NCBI GenBank assembly: GCA_021780055.1
Contig: JAJXZM010000072.1
Span: forward strand, 1 to 7,649
Length of the DNA: 7,649 nucleotides
Reading direction: 5' to 3'
DNA from: Acidobacteriota bacterium
Lineage (GTDB): Bacteria > Acidobacteriota > Terriglobia > UBA7540
Shown: positions 6,315-7,649 of the stretch, piece by piece
Layout: each line of letters opens with the position of its first letter
How positions within the stretch are numbered: the stretch's first letter is position 1
Program-made: the position numbers and the translations under genes
Notes under the pieces: generated by a model
Told to the model about the DNA's origin: nothing
Database searches by the model: none
Seen by the model: the letters and a program-made list of their open reading frames with translations, nothing else

Positions 6315-6707
6315 ATGAGGAAGTGGAGACTAATCTTTGCGCATCTTGCCATTCTTGGGCTGATTCTGGGCTTCCAGGCCGGGCCCGCTTTCGCGCGGAC
6401 CTCGAAATCAACCACGAACAATTCATCAACGAAAGCCAGTGCGCGCTCAAAATCAATGAAGAGTTCAAAGAAAGCGAAAGTTGAAGCTGCATCAGCAACA
6501 AGCCAGGCTTCGTCCGCTCCGCAGAACTCGCGGGTGGCTTCGAACCGGGGTCTTGTCTGGATCAACCCAGGCACCAAGGTCTTCCATCGGGCCGGCGACC
6601 GTTGGTACGGAAAGACGAAAAACGGCAAGTATATGACGGAGTCGGAGGCTGTCAAGGAGGGATACCACCTAGCCAAGCCTGCAGGCCACGCCAAGTCAAA
6701 GAAGTAA
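6315..6707 (+). CDS. Small secreted Ser/Lys-rich protein with C-terminal WYGKTK-type domain, function unknown
   Basis: The start is supported by GGAGG (6303-6307), 7 nt before ATG. The 130-residue product has a signal peptide (basic start, hydrophobic core at residues 6-20, likely cleavage after A27 in 'AFA'). A low-complexity region rich in Ser, Lys, Ala and Thr (about 29-76) follows and should be disordered and strongly basic. A compact C-terminal motif comes next: V-W-I-N-P (81-85), V-F-H-R (89-92), W-Y-G-K-T-K (97-102), G-K-Y-M-T-E-S-E-A (104-112) and E-G-Y-H (115-118), with a basic tail. I have the impression that this motif recurs in small exported proteins of Acidobacteriota and relatives, and the 'YH..G.R.YG.TK.G.YM.E..A...GY' pattern is reminiscent of Ada-type metal-binding modules lacking the cysteines, but I cannot name a family. 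The gene appears monocistronic. Confidence 0.75.
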   Translation: MRKWRLIFAHLAILGLILGFQAGPAFARTSKSTTNNSSTKASARSKSMKSSKKAKVEAASATSQASSAPQNSRVASNRGLVWINPGTKVFHRAGDRWYGKTKNGKYMTESEAVKEGYHLAKPAGHAKSKK

Positions 6708-6984
6708 AGTGGCTTCAAAAATGCGCAGGCGGGCATGGCGTCGTAGCCCTGTCAATTTCAAACCTGGAGCTTCGAAGCGTGCCCGCACGTTCTAGGGACG
6801 GCGATCAGGTCGGATGGATCTTTTTCGCGCTGTGGTTCAGCGTGTGGGCCACGCAGAGGAAGGGAAGGCGGGCTGACCCTCCAACACGACAGATGTGGCT
6901 GTCTTGTGCTACCACGACCCCTGCAATTCCGCAGAAATCGCATGAGACGCAGTAATTGCACCGCTCGTTGTTACGGCAACATTG

Positions 6985-7212
6985 CCCACCTAAATTGTGC
7001 GACGGCAGCAGGTTCCAGATGGCCGGGTCTTCGGTGCCTAGCACCCAGGAACAAAATCCCTGAAGTCCATGCTCTTTCGCCAGGTCGCAGCGCTCTTTGA
7101 AAGAGCGTCCGTTGGTGGAGCATACCCATTCGCGCATGTCGTCGCGATAGAAATGGAACCACGAAGCTCGGTTTGCAGGCGTTTCAAAAGACGCGACTTT
7201 TACGCCCCGGGT
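6985..7212 (-). pseudogene. Remnant of a GH18-like glycoside hydrolase C-terminus
   Basis: On the minus strand the frame from 7212 downward reads through 'WFHFYRDDMREW' and then 'RSFKERCDLAKEHGLQGF', 'CSWVLGTEDPAIWNLLP' (ending near 7003). The succession 'S-x-x-x-[KR]-x-x-L-A-x-x-x-G-L-x-G, x-W-x-L-G-x-E-D-P-x-I-W-x-L-L' is typical of the last strand and helix of GH18-type (beta/alpha)8 hydrolases such as the YaaH/SleL type. The frame is closed upstream by TGA at 7215-7213 and nothing recognisable precedes it; beyond about 6985 the frame stays open to 6805 without resemblance. The only ATG (7137) has no convincing ribosome binding site. Catalytic residues lie in the missing part. A chance match is possible, but the length and order of the motif argue against it. 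Confidence 0.45.
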
Positions 7213-7284
7213 TCATGAATATGGGCCACGGATTAACGTGTAACCTCTTCGGGAAAGCGCATGGAAAGTGAGGTCAGCACCCTA

Positions 7285-7314
7285 TTGACAATTGGAAAGG
7301 GCAATGTCATTGTC
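7285..7314 (+). promoter_or_regulatory. Possible promoter/operator of the DUF2306 gene
   Basis: A perfect TTGACA lies at 7285-7290, but the hexamers 16-18 bp downstream match TATAAT poorly (at best three of six). GACAAT (7287-7292) and ATTGTC (7309-7314) form an inverted repeat with a 22-bp offset, about two helical turns, overlapping the putative promoter. This is suggestive only. Confidence 0.22.
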
Positions 7315-7362
7315 CACACGGGGACACCAACCAAAGGTTTTCGGGCATCGGGGAGGGGTAGC

Positions 7363-7649
7363 ATGGCGACGACTGCGGCGGCGTCCGCTTCGAGGCGTCG
7401 GCTTTTTCAGGCCAAGTACGTGATGTTTGCCGTTTACGGCCTGTTGATGATTGTTGTTTGGGTAACCCGAGACCACCTGCTACTCGTTCCAAACTCGCCA
7501 TTACGACAGCGCTATGCGCCGGTGGCGTGGCTGGTTGTCATGCACGGCTTTCCCGCTGCCATCGCGCTGTTTCTGGGTATCTTGCAGTTTTCCAGCCGAT
7601 TGCGGCAGCGCCACTTGCAAGTGCACCGCTGGATGGGTCGGATCTACGT
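7363..7649 (+). CDS. DUF2306 multi-pass membrane protein, N-terminal part, runs off the right edge
   Basis: The open frame begins at ATG 7363 with GGGAGGGG (7351-7358) just upstream (the GGAGG core is 6 nt away) and has no stop before the window ends; 95 complete codons are present. A basic N-terminus (SRRR, residues 10-13) precedes a first membrane helix at about 19-36 ('VMFAVYGLLMIVVWV') and a second at about 60-78 ('VMHGFPAAIALFLGILQF'). The ending 'QFSSRLRQRHLQVHRWMGRIY' carries the DUF2306 signature: a His at the start of the second helix (H64 region), then 'Q-F-x-x-x-L-R-x-R-x-x-x-x-H-R-W-x-G-R-[IV]-Y'. DUF2306 proteins are integral membrane proteins without a well-established function; the conserved histidines have been likened to heme or metal ligands. 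It seems to be transcribed independently of the genes to its left. Confidence 0.85.
   Translation, partial: MATTAAASASRRRLFQAKYVMFAVYGLLMIVVWVTRDHLLLVPNSPLRQRYAPVAWLVVMHGFPAAIALFLGILQFSSRLRQRHLQVHRWMGRIY

Larger units (their letters stand above)
6708..7362. other. Gene-poor region with decayed sequence
   Basis: No intact gene is supported between the small secreted protein and the DUF2306 gene. Short open frames on both strands lack ribosome binding sites and family resemblance, apart from the hydrolase remnant at about 6985-7212. The stretch 6708-6984 shows no recognisable coding or RNA element; 7216-7362 holds the ribosome binding site and possible control sequences of the DUF2306 gene. 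Confidence 0.6.

Noticed and set aside
6729..6786. GCGGGCA/TGCCCGC inverted repeat after the small secreted protein gene, considered as a terminator
   Set aside because: The arms are 44 nt apart and no T-run follows; a match of this size is expected by chance in GC-rich sequence.
1..7649. CRISPR array, tRNA/rRNA, defence island or biosynthetic cluster
   Set aside because: No regularly spaced repeats, no RNA-gene landmarks and no matching gene sets were seen on either strand.

Overview
The window reads as a piece of an acidobacterial (Acidobacteriota) genome or metagenome contig. The main pointers are a very large Oar-like TonB-dependent receptor with an N-terminal carboxypeptidase-regulatory-like domain, the family that is massively expanded in that phylum, together with a Tat-exported cupin and a small Ser/Lys-rich secreted protein. 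The assignment is inference from family composition; no rRNA or other marker gene is present.

Layout. Positions 1-95 (minus strand) look like the left end of an insertion sequence: the first 12 codons of a transposase that resembles the IS1182 family, with its own ribosome binding site and a promoter. It abuts the 3' end of the receptor gene (59-3187, minus), whose last matching barrel residues are followed by 11 unrelated residues and a stop, so the receptor appears to have lost its C-terminal strands to the insertion. A 429-bp divergent intergenic region (3188-3616) carries a good promoter for the receptor, a triplicated TTCGAA-type box and a weak promoter candidate for the rightward operon.

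The rightward operon is tight: archease (3617-4033), a membrane-anchored or secreted metallo-beta-lactamase-fold protein (4035-5126), a Tat-exported cupin (5145-5579) and a cytoplasmic cupin (5583-6038), with gaps of 1, 18 and 3 bp. Archease is known as the activator of the RNA ligase RtcB, but RtcB is not in the window. The MBL-fold protein has lost nearly all of its metal ligands, so it is probably not a conventional zinc hydrolase; this is the most notable observation. The two cupins keep their metal-binding residues.

Downstream are a stand-alone gene for a small secreted protein (6315-6707), preceded by a leader with a perfect 7-bp inverted repeat; a 655-bp stretch with no intact gene that holds an apparent minus-strand remnant of a GH18-like glycoside hydrolase (about 6985-7212); and, running off the right edge, the start of a DUF2306 multi-pass membrane protein (7363 onward).

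I see no CRISPR array, no RNA gene and no defence or biosynthetic system. The window is largely ordinary chromosome with two signs of decay (receptor truncation and hydrolase remnant) and one unusual pseudo-enzyme.
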